DNA from: Mucilaginibacter sp. OK268
GTDB lineage: Bacteria; Bacteroidota; Bacteroidia; Sphingobacteriales; Sphingobacteriaceae
Length of the DNA stretch: 64,000 nt
Direction: 5' to 3'
NCBI RefSeq assembly: GCF_900103125.1
Contig: NZ_FNJV01000014.1
Location: 62,001-126,000, forward strand
Shown: positions 35,220-42,443 of the stretch, piece by piece
Position numbering within the stretch: position 1 is the stretch's first letter
Layout of the letters: each line of letters starts with the position of its first letter
The notes under the pieces: generated by a model
The model's input: the letters and a program-made list of their open reading frames with translations, nothing else
Databases searched by the model: none
What the model was told of the DNA's origin: nothing
Made by a program: the position numbers and the translations under genes

Positions 35220-35227
35220 TAACTTTG
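35220..35227 (+). promoter_or_regulatory. -7 box upstream of DUF2142 gene
   Basis: TAACTTTG matches TAnnTTTG exactly, 23 bp before the GTG start and 38 bp before the alternative ATG. No good -33 element is present. Confidence 0.4.
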
Positions 35228-35249
35228 CGGCCAGCTCCTTTTATCTACT

Positions 35250-36689
35250 GTGAAACTACCCTGCATGATTAATATTCATACTTTTTATTTAAAGCTCCGT
35301 AAACAATTACACTATATCTATTTGCTTTATGCCATCCCGATGGTTTATATGGCCGCGGCTATGATCCCGCCATTTCAAAACCCGGATGAACCTAACCATT
35401 TTATGAGGGCCGAGCAGGTTTCAAGAGGCGAGCTCGTCCCTTCTTTTTATTACAAACATCAACCTAAAAGATCAGCATCACCTGATTCGACAGTGCTATA
35501 TCCAAAGCCGGGAGGATTCAAGACTGATAAAGGCATACCTGCAGCAGCCGATCTTTTTTTCTCCATACAAGCAAACGCTGATGTTAAAGTAAATGATCAT
35601 TTGCTTCGTGCCGCCAAAGACATTAAATGGGACTCTGGTATAGCCTATTCAAATTTTGGCAATACCGCTATTTATACTCCTTTAGTTTACGCCATGCCCG
35701 CCTTAGGCGTTGCTTTGGGCAGGCTACTTAACCTGTCTGTTGTTAAAACCCTTTTTGTTGCAAGGTTATGTAATGGGGTATTTGCCATAACCTTAAGCTT
35801 TTTCGCTTTGTTATTGGCCCGGCGAAGTAATATTTTGCTTTTCATCGTTTTGCTTTTCCCCATGACCATCGAATTATTCGCGTCGGTAAGCCAGGACGCT
35901 ATTTTAATTAGTTGTTCCTTTTTATTGGTAGCCCTTATTGATCATGCAGAATTTGGTGAAAAACCCCAATATCGGCAATGGCATATTTATGTCCTAATCA
36001 TACTGATGAGTATTATAGGAATGGCGAAGCCCCCTTATGCACTCTTTTCGATCGTTTTTTTATTTCTAAGATTGAATCCTAAATTAAAAGGGCTTCTTTT
36101 AGGCATCCCTTTCCTGATCATTGCTACATGGCTTTATATAGATCGTATTAATTTAGGTGTAATTTTCGCCCCTCCTTCACTTCATATTAATGCAAAACTC
36201 CAGATCTTACACATTTTTCAGCATCCATTCAGATTTGCGGCAATGTTTTTTGATGTTGATAAAGACGCGGTTCTTTTCAACATTAAATCATTTATTGGTA
36301 TACTGGGCTGGCTCGATGCCAATTTTTCGCAGTTTTATTATATCATGGCATTCTCCATCTTGACTGTCGGGTTCATTATTTATGGCCGGTTTAAAAAAGA
36401 TGAACATTTTGCGCTCCGAATAGCTTTTCTTATCGCGGTATTGGCTTCATTAATTGCCGTAATGTCTGTTCAATACATCACCTGGACAGCGCTGGATTCC
36501 CCGGTTTTAAGCGGGATGCAGGGCCGGTATCTGTTACCAATTTTTCCATTCCTTGCACTTGGGCTAATCAACCCAACCTTATCCAATAAATTGCACAAAT
36601 TTAAACCAGTCGCCACTTATTTAATCATTATATTTCCTTTAGTTACCGCCATAAATTTATTGCAATTATTACTGTCAAGGTATTATTAA
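35250..36689 (+). CDS. DUF2142 multi-pass membrane protein
   Basis: This is a hydrophobic protein with about 10-11 membrane segments. The first external loop carries the family-typical FQNPDEPNHFMRAEQV, as in GT-C-like glycosyltransferases where acidic residues sit in the first loop. The C-terminal part has SGMQGRYLLPIFPFLALG, a motif also typical of DUF2142. Its role is probably polymer or glycan modification using a lipid-linked donor; this is inference. Start: GTG at 35250, or ATG at 35265 (MINIHTF); both follow the -7 box. No glycan genes adjoin it. Confidence 0.82.
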   Translation: MKLPCMINIHTFYLKLRKQLHYIYLLYAIPMVYMAAAMIPPFQNPDEPNHFMRAEQVSRGELVPSFYYKHQPKRSASPDSTVLYPKPGGFKTDKGIPAAADLFFSIQANADVKVNDHLLRAAKDIKWDSGIAYSNFGNTAIYTPLVYAMPALGVALGRLLNLSVVKTLFVARLCNGVFAITLSFFALLLARRSNILLFIVLLFPMTIELFASVSQDAILISCSFLLVALIDHAEFGEKPQYRQWHIYVLIILMSIIGMAKPPYALFSIVFLFLRLNPKLKGLLLGIPFLIIATWLYIDRINLGVIFAPPSLHINAKLQILHIFQHPFRFAAMFFDVDKDAVLFNIKSFIGILGWLDANFSQFYYIMAFSILTVGFIIYGRFKKDEHFALRIAFLIAVLASLIAVMSVQYITWTALDSPVLSGMQGRYLLPIFPFLALGLINPTLSNKLHKFKPVATYLIIIFPLVTAINLLQLLLSRYY

Positions 36690-36708
36690 CCGCACAGATC
36701 ACTTCAAC

Positions 36709-36742
36709 AAAAAAGGGCCGCTAATTATAGCGGCCCTTTTTT
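36709..36742. terminator. bidirectional terminator between convergent genes
   Basis: AAAAAAGGGCCGCTA pairs with TAGCGGCCCTTTTTT around a short loop. It serves the DUF2142 gene (+) and the NPP1-like gene (-). Confidence 0.9.
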
Positions 36743-36770
36743 GTTTCTATCAGTCTGTTTTTAATTCAGC

Positions 36771-37691
36771 TTAAATACCGCCTAAAATCGTTCCATCCGG
36801 GAAACTACTTTGGCTGCAGCCATCGGTACCGGTAATACCATCGTGCCCGTTACAGGTTGAGTATGACCAATAGGCAAGGTTGCGGTACAATGGTCCTTTA
36901 CCTACGCCTGTACCCCAGAAACCATTAAAGCTCAATTGGGTAACATTACAGCTCATTTCAACCAGGTTACCGCCGGTAGGCACATCGTTTGCCGTACCAT
37001 TAGGGTTCCGGTAATCGCCATAGTAGGAGCAGGCATAACCCGGGAAAGAAATAGAATTGCCAAAATGGAAACTACCGTGGCTGGTTTTAGCGACATATAC
37101 CTGCACTCGGGTACCAGGCGTTACGCTTCGCCAGTCGCGGGTATACCATCCGGCATGCTGAAAGTAGGTTACGGTAATAATACGGTTGGTTTGTGTATTT
37201 ACCTGTATAACGATGTGTTCCCAATCATAATCATGGCCTCCCAGGTTCTCGAAACAGGTCGATTGGGTTTTGTATGTCCACCAATAATCAATAAAAACCT
37301 TATTCACGTCGTTCGGGTTTTGCTGTACTTCGAAATAAGTTGGGAAATTGGTACTGCGGGGAGCGTCGCGGTTAACCAGCACTAATGTTCCGTTGCAGAC
37401 AATTCTATTAGGATCAGTACTTGCCCACACGTCTTCCACGCTGGTTGGATAATCTGGTGTGGCGCGGTCAAATTTTAAGGTCGGGGCATAGGTTGCGGCC
37501 AATGCCTGGGCCTGCGAGCCGGTGATCTTGGAAGGGCTTTCGGCGCAATCCGCGCACATTACAGTGTTAACCTTTTGTTTTGCTGCTTTGCTTGCATTTG
37601 GGCCGCCAATAATGTCTTCCTGTTTTTTACACTGGGTAAACAGCATAGCGATCATGGCCAGCAGCACAGGCAATAGTGATTTTGATTTCAT
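36771..37691 (-). CDS. NPP1/Vps62-like lipoprotein
   Basis: This 306-aa protein has a lipobox (LLAMIAMLFTQCKK). The core has YAPTLKFDRATPDYPTSVEDVW, then VFIDYWWTYKT and GGHDYDWEHIVIQV. The last matches the family signature of NPP1/NLP (GHRHDWE) and of Vps62-related proteins, where G-H-x-x-DWE binds a metal. Many Trp, Tyr and Cys residues suggest an extracellular protein. NLPs bind plant membrane glycolipids; whether this one does is not known. It could equally be a Vps62-type protein of unknown role. No secretion genes adjoin it. Confidence 0.75.
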   Translation of the reverse strand: MKSKSLLPVLLAMIAMLFTQCKKQEDIIGGPNASKAAKQKVNTVMCADCAESPSKITGSQAQALAATYAPTLKFDRATPDYPTSVEDVWASTDPNRIVCNGTLVLVNRDAPRSTNFPTYFEVQQNPNDVNKVFIDYWWTYKTQSTCFENLGGHDYDWEHIVIQVNTQTNRIITVTYFQHAGWYTRDWRSVTPGTRVQVYVAKTSHGSFHFGNSISFPGYACSYYGDYRNPNGTANDVPTGGNLVEMSCNVTQLSFNGFWGTGVGKGPLYRNLAYWSYSTCNGHDGITGTDGCSQSSFPDGTILGGI

Positions 37692-38065
37692 GGTTAGATA
37701 GTTTTTGTTTTTATTTATTTAGTTGATTAATTGATGCTTTTTACAAAGAACCAACCGGCTGGCACCAAAATAAAAACAGGACATAACATCCTCAGGATAA
37801 GGTGACTCATTGGTTTAGGTTATTGGTTTGGTTATATTATAGGTTAAATATTACTCTAATATCTGTAAATATATTTACCCTAAAAATGGACAATACCCGT
37901 TAACTAATGGATAATATTATGTTATTATTTAACGCCCAAAGAAAAAATATTGGCAGATAGGTTAATTTTTGAACTTAGCCCAACTGTTTCTTTTGTTATG
38001 AGACTATAAATCCCGGCAATAGCTATTTAATATCTGATGATATTGATCTGCCTGAAACAGCATAA
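37692..38065. other. intergenic region without gene
   Basis: These 374 bp separate two minus-strand genes. I see AT-rich sequence only, with no convincing hairpin, repeat or small ORF. It must hold the promoter for the NPP1-like gene. Confidence 0.4.
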
Positions 38066-38824
38066 TCAATTTGCCAGGTCTTGCGGCTTTGGTGTAACCA
38101 ACTGCGGTAAAGCAAACGCCCGGGGCGAACGTAAAAAGCGCCTCAGGTTTGATTTGATAGAGGTGATGAATTCATAGTCGCTGGCGGTGGTCACCAGGTA
38201 ATAGCCGGGACGGTAACGCTGCATAAAATCGGTAAGCTGCTGGTCTTTCAAATGGGTGATATTGCCCACATAGGTACGGTTAAACCTAAAGTCGATTACG
38301 TTTTGCCTGTAATCGCGTTCAATAATGCCGCGCAGTTTTTCGGCATTGCGACCGCTTCGACTTAACGAGTTCCACAAAGCATCAATGCCAAGGCCCGCAC
38401 CCATGCCCGGCGCAACCGAAAGCAGGTCGTGATTATCCAGCGATCCATAAATTTTAGTGTAGTCTCTTTTTGTGGCTTCCAGCTGCTTTTGAGGGTTGAG
38501 CAGGGTATCGCGCACAAAAACCTCTTTAAGCTGTATGGCCGAGCGTTTCATATAAACAGCCAGCGAAGCATTGTTTTGCAATTGCAGGGTATCGGCGTAA
38601 TGGTCGGATTTGGTAAAAATAAGCACGTCGCCGGGTTTGGCCTCAATGTTAAACTCGCCCTTAAAGGTATTATAAACCGATTTGCCCGTTGTAGCGTTCA
38701 GCACATTCACTTTGGCAATACGGCCTTTGCTGTCCTTATCAAATACAATACCGTCAACCGTTTTTTGCTGGGCAAAAACCGTTACAGATAACGCACATAA
38801 AAACAATAGCAGCCATATTTTCAT
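38066..38824 (-). CDS. carboxypeptidase-regulatory-like domain protein, exported
   Basis: The signal peptide is MKIWLLLFLCALSVTVFAQ, which sets the start; an earlier ATG adds 18 unlikely residues. A CarboxypepD_reg-like fold follows (VDGIVFDKDSKGRIAKVNVLN, ALFTKSDHYADTL-like strands, ending VYMKRSAIQLKEVFVRD). A helical C-terminal part of about 150 aa comes next (GLGIDALWNSLSRSGRNAEKLRGI). Such proteins are common in Bacteroidota and their role is unknown. A repeat lies directly upstream. Confidence 0.75.
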   Translation of the reverse strand: MKIWLLLFLCALSVTVFAQQKTVDGIVFDKDSKGRIAKVNVLNATTGKSVYNTFKGEFNIEAKPGDVLIFTKSDHYADTLQLQNNASLAVYMKRSAIQLKEVFVRDTLLNPQKQLEATKRDYTKIYGSLDNHDLLSVAPGMGAGLGIDALWNSLSRSGRNAEKLRGIIERDYRQNVIDFRFNRTYVGNITHLKDQQLTDFMQRYRPGYYLVTTASDYEFITSIKSNLRRFLRSPRAFALPQLVTPKPQDLAN

Positions 38825-38910
38825 TCTGACGCCAAAAATAAACGTTCGGCCGTTCCTGGTCATATTATTTAACAACAATTAACAGCTTTTTGAGAAAGAG
38901 GCAAGATGTT

Positions 38911-39079
38911 AGAGTCAAGAATCAAGACACATACTTTCAAACCCGTCATTGCGAGGTACGAAGCAATCTCTACATAAGCAAATCACCTCTGCTGGATTAC
39001 TCTGTATAGTATAGAGATTGCTTCGTACCTCGCAATGACGCTTTTATATTTTATTTCTTGATTCTAATCTCTTGACTCT
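38911..39079. repeat. nested repeat: CGTCATTGCGAGG copy C inside AGAGTCAAGAATC inverted repeat
   Basis: The core (38944-39040) is a complete CGTCATTGCGAGG palindrome whose arms extend through TACGAAGCAATCTC. Outside it, AGAGTCAAGAATCAAGA (38911) and its broken complement TCTTGATTCT plus CTTGACTCT (39057-39079) form a second, outer inverted repeat. It looks as if one repeat inserted into another. Confidence 0.85.
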
Positions 39080-39083
39080 ATTA

Positions 39084-39917
39084 TCACTTTACCACTACCA
39101 GCTTCTGGCCAATAGCGATGTGGTCATCAACTATATTGTTTAACCCTTTTAACTCATCAACTGTTATTCCAAAACGCTTGGATATGTTGTATAGTGTATC
39201 ACCCTGCTTAACGGTATATATTTTATCGTCTGGTTTAGTTTTGGCAATAGTGTCGGTATCGGCTTTGCCAATATTATTGTTGATCTGCGTTAGCACCTGG
39301 TCTTCACGTTTGATCTTGGCAATTTCTCCCTCCGGGCGATCATACTGGTCAAGATGATAGCGTACAATAATATTGATCAGCAAATCCGGATATTTGGGAT
39401 TTGTAGCATACCCGCATTGTTTTAACCCGCGGGCCCAGCCCTCGTAATCGTTTTTATCCAGCTCAAATAAACGGGCGTAGTTTTTACGTTTCAGGAAAGC
39501 GGAGTGGTCACGGTAGGAGTCGTCGGGATTGTCATACACCCGGAAACATTCGTTGGCACTGTCATCGTCCTTAAAATAGCTTTTCCCTTTCCAGTCGCTG
39601 GTGCATTTAATGCCGAAGTGGTTATTCGCAACTTTAGCCAGGTCGCTGTTACCGCTGCCTGATTCAAATAAACCCTGAGCCAGGGTAATACTTGCCGGGA
39701 TGCCATACTGGTTCATTTCCTGTATGGCTATGCCTTTAAACCGTTCGATATAGGAAAGAGATGTATATGACTGGTAGTTGGCAATAGCATCCTGGTTCTG
39801 TTTTTTGATGGTATTGTTATTCTGCCGAACCTGTCTGTTGGAGATGGTTTTCTTTTTGGCCGAGCAGGAGGCAAGGCAAATAGCCGCTACGAGTAGTAGA
39901 TAGATTTGTTTTTGCAT
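39084..39917 (-). CDS. N-acetylglucosaminidase (GH73-type) lipoprotein with LysM domain
   Basis: The 277-aa protein has a lipobox (LLLVAAICLASCSAKK). A glucosaminidase/FlgJ-type domain follows (about residues 50-190) with SITLAQGLFESGSGNSDLAKVANNHFGIKC; E in LFESGSG is the likely catalytic acid, and YATNPKYPDLL is typical. A LysM peptidoglycan-binding domain (about 230-277, YTVKQGDTLYNISKRFGI) ends it. It cleaves glycan strands of the cell wall. Start set at MQKQIYLL. A paralogue lies just upstream in the same direction, with a hairpin repeat between them. Confidence 0.92.
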   Translation of the reverse strand: MQKQIYLLLVAAICLASCSAKKKTISNRQVRQNNNTIKKQNQDAIANYQSYTSLSYIERFKGIAIQEMNQYGIPASITLAQGLFESGSGNSDLAKVANNHFGIKCTSDWKGKSYFKDDDSANECFRVYDNPDDSYRDHSAFLKRKNYARLFELDKNDYEGWARGLKQCGYATNPKYPDLLINIIVRYHLDQYDRPEGEIAKIKREDQVLTQINNNIGKADTDTIAKTKPDDKIYTVKQGDTLYNISKRFGITVDELKGLNNIVDDHIAIGQKLVVVK

Positions 39918-39930
39918 ACGGTTAAAAAAA

Positions 39931-40015
39931 AGAGTCAAGAATTAAGAGTCAAGAATCAGGAAGAAAGGATTCGTTATTCCTCCATCTTGATTCTTGACTC
40001 TTAATTCTTGACTCT
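39931..40015. repeat. perfect 28-bp inverted repeat made of AGAGTCAAGAATTA units
   Basis: Each arm holds two 14-bp units (AGAGTCAAGAATTA and AGAGTCAAGAATCA), and the right arm (39988-40015) is the exact complement of the left (39931-39958). The spacer is 29 bp. It sits between two glucosaminidase genes. Confidence 0.9.
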
Positions 40016-40025
40016 CAATCCTTTA

Positions 40026-40574
40026 TTAATTTGTTTCTGCTAATTGGGGTTTATCCGCCGCTTTGGGCTGATCTTCGGGCTTTTCGTCCAAATCATGCAG
40101 GTCATATTTTTTAATGATACCCAATACCTGCGAGGCCCATTTACGGCTGCCGGCATAACCGCCGCGTTGTATGCCTTTGGCCCAGCCCAGGTAATCATAA
40201 TGGGTAAGCGCGTCGGCCAGGTGACTGAATTGTTTGCGCTCGGTCATGATGCGGGCAAAATCCTGGAAAGAATCCAGTACCGAATCATATCTTTTATAGG
40301 CTGTATGTACTTTTTTATGCCCTTTGTAAAAAACCGTTCCGCCGCCGCCTTTTACGCCAAACTGGTTGTTTAAATGCTGGGCCAGGGTACTGTTTCCGCT
40401 GGCCGACTCATGCATGGCCACACCTAAAACTATGCTTGCGGGAATTCCGGTTTCGTGCATGATGCGGATGGCATCGTCTTTGAATTTTTCTATGTAAGAA
40501 GTTGGGGTATTTTTCTGTGCTGAAGCAGCTAATGTTGAGATCAACAGTGTTGTAATCAGTAAGATTTTTTTCAT
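40026..40574 (-). CDS. N-acetylglucosaminidase-domain protein, exported
   Basis: This 182-aa protein has a signal peptide (ILLITTLLISTLAASAQ) and one glucosaminidase domain with ASIVLGVAMHESASGNSTLAQ; the Glu of HESASG is the likely acid. GGYAGSRKWASQVL and a Pro/Lys tail follow. It lacks LysM. The fold and motif order match the neighbouring paralogue, so a tandem duplication is likely. It follows the O-methyltransferase gene by 3 bp, so those two are co-transcribed. Confidence 0.9.
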   Translation of the reverse strand: MKKILLITTLLISTLAASAQKNTPTSYIEKFKDDAIRIMHETGIPASIVLGVAMHESASGNSTLAQHLNNQFGVKGGGGTVFYKGHKKVHTAYKRYDSVLDSFQDFARIMTERKQFSHLADALTHYDYLGWAKGIQRGGYAGSRKWASQVLGIIKKYDLHDLDEKPEDQPKAADKPQLAETN

Positions 40575-40577
40575 AAT

Positions 40578-41216
40578 TTATTTTTTTCTGATAACCAGCA
40601 GCCCATCGCGTACCGGCAGGATCAATTTTTCTACCCTGGGGTCAACAGCTATCTGGTCATTTAGTTTGCGAATGTTTTCAGTATCGGTATCATTTTCGTC
40701 GCCGTACACTTTTCCTTTCCACAAAACATTATCAATTATTATTAATCCTCCGGACTTGACTTTGTCAAAAGTCATTTGAAAGTAAGTAAAATTATTCTTT
40801 TTATCAGCATCAATAAACACCAAGTCGAAATTATCTTCCTCTAAATCAGCAATAATGGCCTCTGCCTGGCCAAAATGCAGTTTTATTTTATTTTCAACAT
40901 TTGTTGATTTAAAGTGTGAATTGATGATCTCCTCCATCTCGCGGTTCACTTCAATGGTATGGAGGATGCCGCCCTCCACCAGGCCTTCGGCCAGGCAAAT
41001 GGCAGAGTAGCCGGTAAACGTACCTATCTCCAGGATGAGTTTGGGCTGTATCATTTTGCTCAAAAAACTGAGCAAACGCCCCTGGTAATGTCCCGACAAC
41101 ATGTGCGGACGGAGCACTTTTAAATGCGTTTCCCGGTTGAGCTTTTGCAATGCTGCCGGCTCGGGATCGCAATGGTCATCTAAGTATGCCTGAAGGTCAT
41201 GGGGTAGAATATCCAT
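40578..41216 (-). CDS. class I SAM-dependent O-methyltransferase (COMT-like)
   Basis: This 212-aa cytosolic methyltransferase has the SAM loop ILEIGTFTGYSAICLAEGL, the acidic LHTIEVNREME and the metal-binding LVFIDADKKNNF plus IIIDNVLWKGKV. These are the signature of the caffeoyl-CoA/catechol O-methyltransferase family. The natural substrate in bacteria is usually unknown. A TAnnTTTG box ends 4 bp before the ATG region, suggesting a nearly leaderless mRNA. Confidence 0.93.
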   Translation of the reverse strand: MDILPHDLQAYLDDHCDPEPAALQKLNRETHLKVLRPHMLSGHYQGRLLSFLSKMIQPKLILEIGTFTGYSAICLAEGLVEGGILHTIEVNREMEEIINSHFKSTNVENKIKLHFGQAEAIIADLEEDNFDLVFIDADKKNNFTYFQMTFDKVKSGGLIIIDNVLWKGKVYGDENDTDTENIRKLNDQIAVDPRVEKLILPVRDGLLVIRKK

Positions 41217-41220
41217 GGCG

Positions 41221-41228
41221 CAAAGATA
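41221..41228 (-). promoter_or_regulatory. -7 box immediately before the O-methyltransferase start
   Basis: TATCTTTG on the minus strand fits TAnnTTTG and lies only 4 bp from the ATG (41216), so the transcript would start at or next to the start codon. No -33 match was found. Confidence 0.35.
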
Positions 41229-41252
41229 GGTATTTTGTTTTTAATGGGATTT

Positions 41253-41293
41253 CTGAACCATGATTAGTAGGATTTATTGATTATCTTGATTTT
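41253..41293. repeat. left flanking repeat of the GxxExxY gene
   Basis: TGAACCATGATTAGTAGGAT and the following GATT-rich stretch match, as an inverted copy, the sequence at the right side of the GxxExxY gene (41810-41856). They suggest a mobile or cassette-like unit. Confidence 0.65.
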
Positions 41294-41308
41294 AGTTTAT
41301 TGATCATT

Positions 41309-41692
41309 ATGCAGCATAAAGAGTTGACCGAAAAAATAATTGGATGTGCCATGACAGTTCATAATACCTTGGGAAATGGTTTTCAAGAAGTGATTTATCA
41401 ACGGGCATTAGCCATAGAATTATCAAAAGCAGGTTTGGCTTACTCCAGAGAATTGGATATGATTATCTACTATGATGGAATTGAAATAGGCACAAGGCGG
41501 GTTGACTTTTTTGTTGAGAGCACTATTATGGTTGAGCTAAAAGCCATCACATCCTTGGAAGAAGTACACTTGGCTCAAGCCATGAATTATTTAGAAGCCT
41601 ACAAAATGGAAATAGGCTTGTTAATTAACTTTGGATCAAAAAGCCTGCAATTTAAACGCGTACATAATAATAAGCTATTGGGACGTTTCTGA
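41309..41692 (+). CDS. GxxExxY family protein
   Basis: This small protein of about 127 aa has the defining motif GNGFQEVIYQRAL (G-x-x-E-x-x-Y) near residues 24-30. The PDDEXK-like D and E-x-K follow in RRVDFFVESTIMVELKA. The family is predicted to have a nuclease fold; its function is unproven. I use the ATG giving MQHKELTEK; a TTG lies 9 bp upstream. The unit is flanked by inverted TGAACCATGATT repeats, which suggests movement as a cassette. Confidence 0.88.
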   Translation: MQHKELTEKIIGCAMTVHNTLGNGFQEVIYQRALAIELSKAGLAYSRELDMIIYYDGIEIGTRRVDFFVESTIMVELKAITSLEEVHLAQAMNYLEAYKMEIGLLINFGSKSLQFKRVHNNKLLGRF

Positions 41693-41714
41693 GCGTTTAA
41701 TCATGCTTTATTTT

Positions 41715-41857
41715 CTGAACCTTGATTCGCTTGATTAAAGGATTAATAAGAATCTTCTTTTCCAAAATCGTGTTGATTATAAAATCTTATTAATCATTGG
41801 TTCAGATATTATGTAATGAATCAAGAAATCCCCAAATCAAGCAAATCATGGTTCAAA
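41715..41857. repeat. right flanking repeats of the GxxExxY gene
   Basis: CTGAACCTTGATT (41716) pairs with the complementary ATTGGTTCAG near 41800, and GGATTAATAAG pairs with CTTATTAATC, forming one hairpin. An inverted copy of the left flank follows (complement of TGAACCATGATTTGCTTGAT). The ruvX stop codon (TGA) lies inside this repeat. Confidence 0.65.
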
Positions 41858-42266
41858 ATAATCTGCGGTCCATGTAGCTCTGCAATAATATCACGGCCGA
41901 TATGGTATCAACCAGCTCCTTATTTTGCCGGTGCTTTTTGTTCATGCCGCTTTGGGCAATGGTGGCTGATGCCATTTTGGAGGTAAAGCGCTCATCGAGC
42001 ATTTCGATGGGGACATCAGGAAAATTCTTTTTAAGCAGGGTCACAAAACCCTTCACATGCCCGGCCGATTGTGATGGAGTATTATCCATCTGTTTGGGTT
42101 CGCCTACAATAAAGCGCTCTACCTGCTCGGTTTGCAGATACGTTTTCAGATAGTCTACAATATATTGCGGGTGTATGGTATCCAGCCCAGTAGCGATGAT
42201 CTGCAAGGGATCGGTTACCGCGATGCCTATACGCTTGGTACCATAATCAAAAGCCATTATTCTCAT
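41853..42266 (-). CDS. ruvX: putative Holliday junction resolvase YqgF/RuvX
   Basis: This 137-aa protein has the RNase H-like fold typical of YqgF: MAFDYGTKRIGIAVTD at the start, FIVGEPKQMDN in the middle, and MLDERFTS with VDTISAVILLQSYMD near the end. It acts in rRNA 16S 5' processing and/or Holliday junction resolution. The C-terminal residues and the stop are formed by the adjacent repeat, so the repeat boundary touches this gene. It is divergent from holB across an inverted repeat of tandem GAGAT units. Confidence 0.93.
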   Translation of the reverse strand: MRIMAFDYGTKRIGIAVTDPLQIIATGLDTIHPQYIVDYLKTYLQTEQVERFIVGEPKQMDNTPSQSAGHVKGFVTLLKKNFPDVPIEMLDERFTSKMASATIAQSGMNKKHRQNKELVDTISAVILLQSYMDRRLF

Positions 42267-42273
42267 TTTGTAA

Positions 42274-42424
42274 AGATATGAGATGTGAGATATGAGATGT
42301 GAGATTTTTTTATTGCTCCGGACTTACCTGGCACTTTTTGTATTGCTGATTTTTCCCCTTTTTACCCTTCCTCTTTGTCAAAAAACAACGCAGTCTCACA
42401 TCTCATATCTCACATCTCAAATCT
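42274..42424. repeat. 31-bp inverted repeat of GAGATATGAGATGT units between ruvX and holB
   Basis: Left arm 42274-42304 and right arm 42394-42424 are complementary over 31 bp with one mismatch (24 bp perfect), spacer 89 bp. Each arm consists of tandem units alternating AGATATG and AGATGTG. It lies between divergent starts, so it is not a terminator. Confidence 0.85.
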
Positions 42425-42443
42425 AATTCTTATTTTGCACCAA

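Noticed and set aside
38911..40015. CRISPR array suspected from repeated short units
   Set aside because: Units are mirrored inverted repeats and not direct repeats with unique spacers; no cas genes occur in the window.
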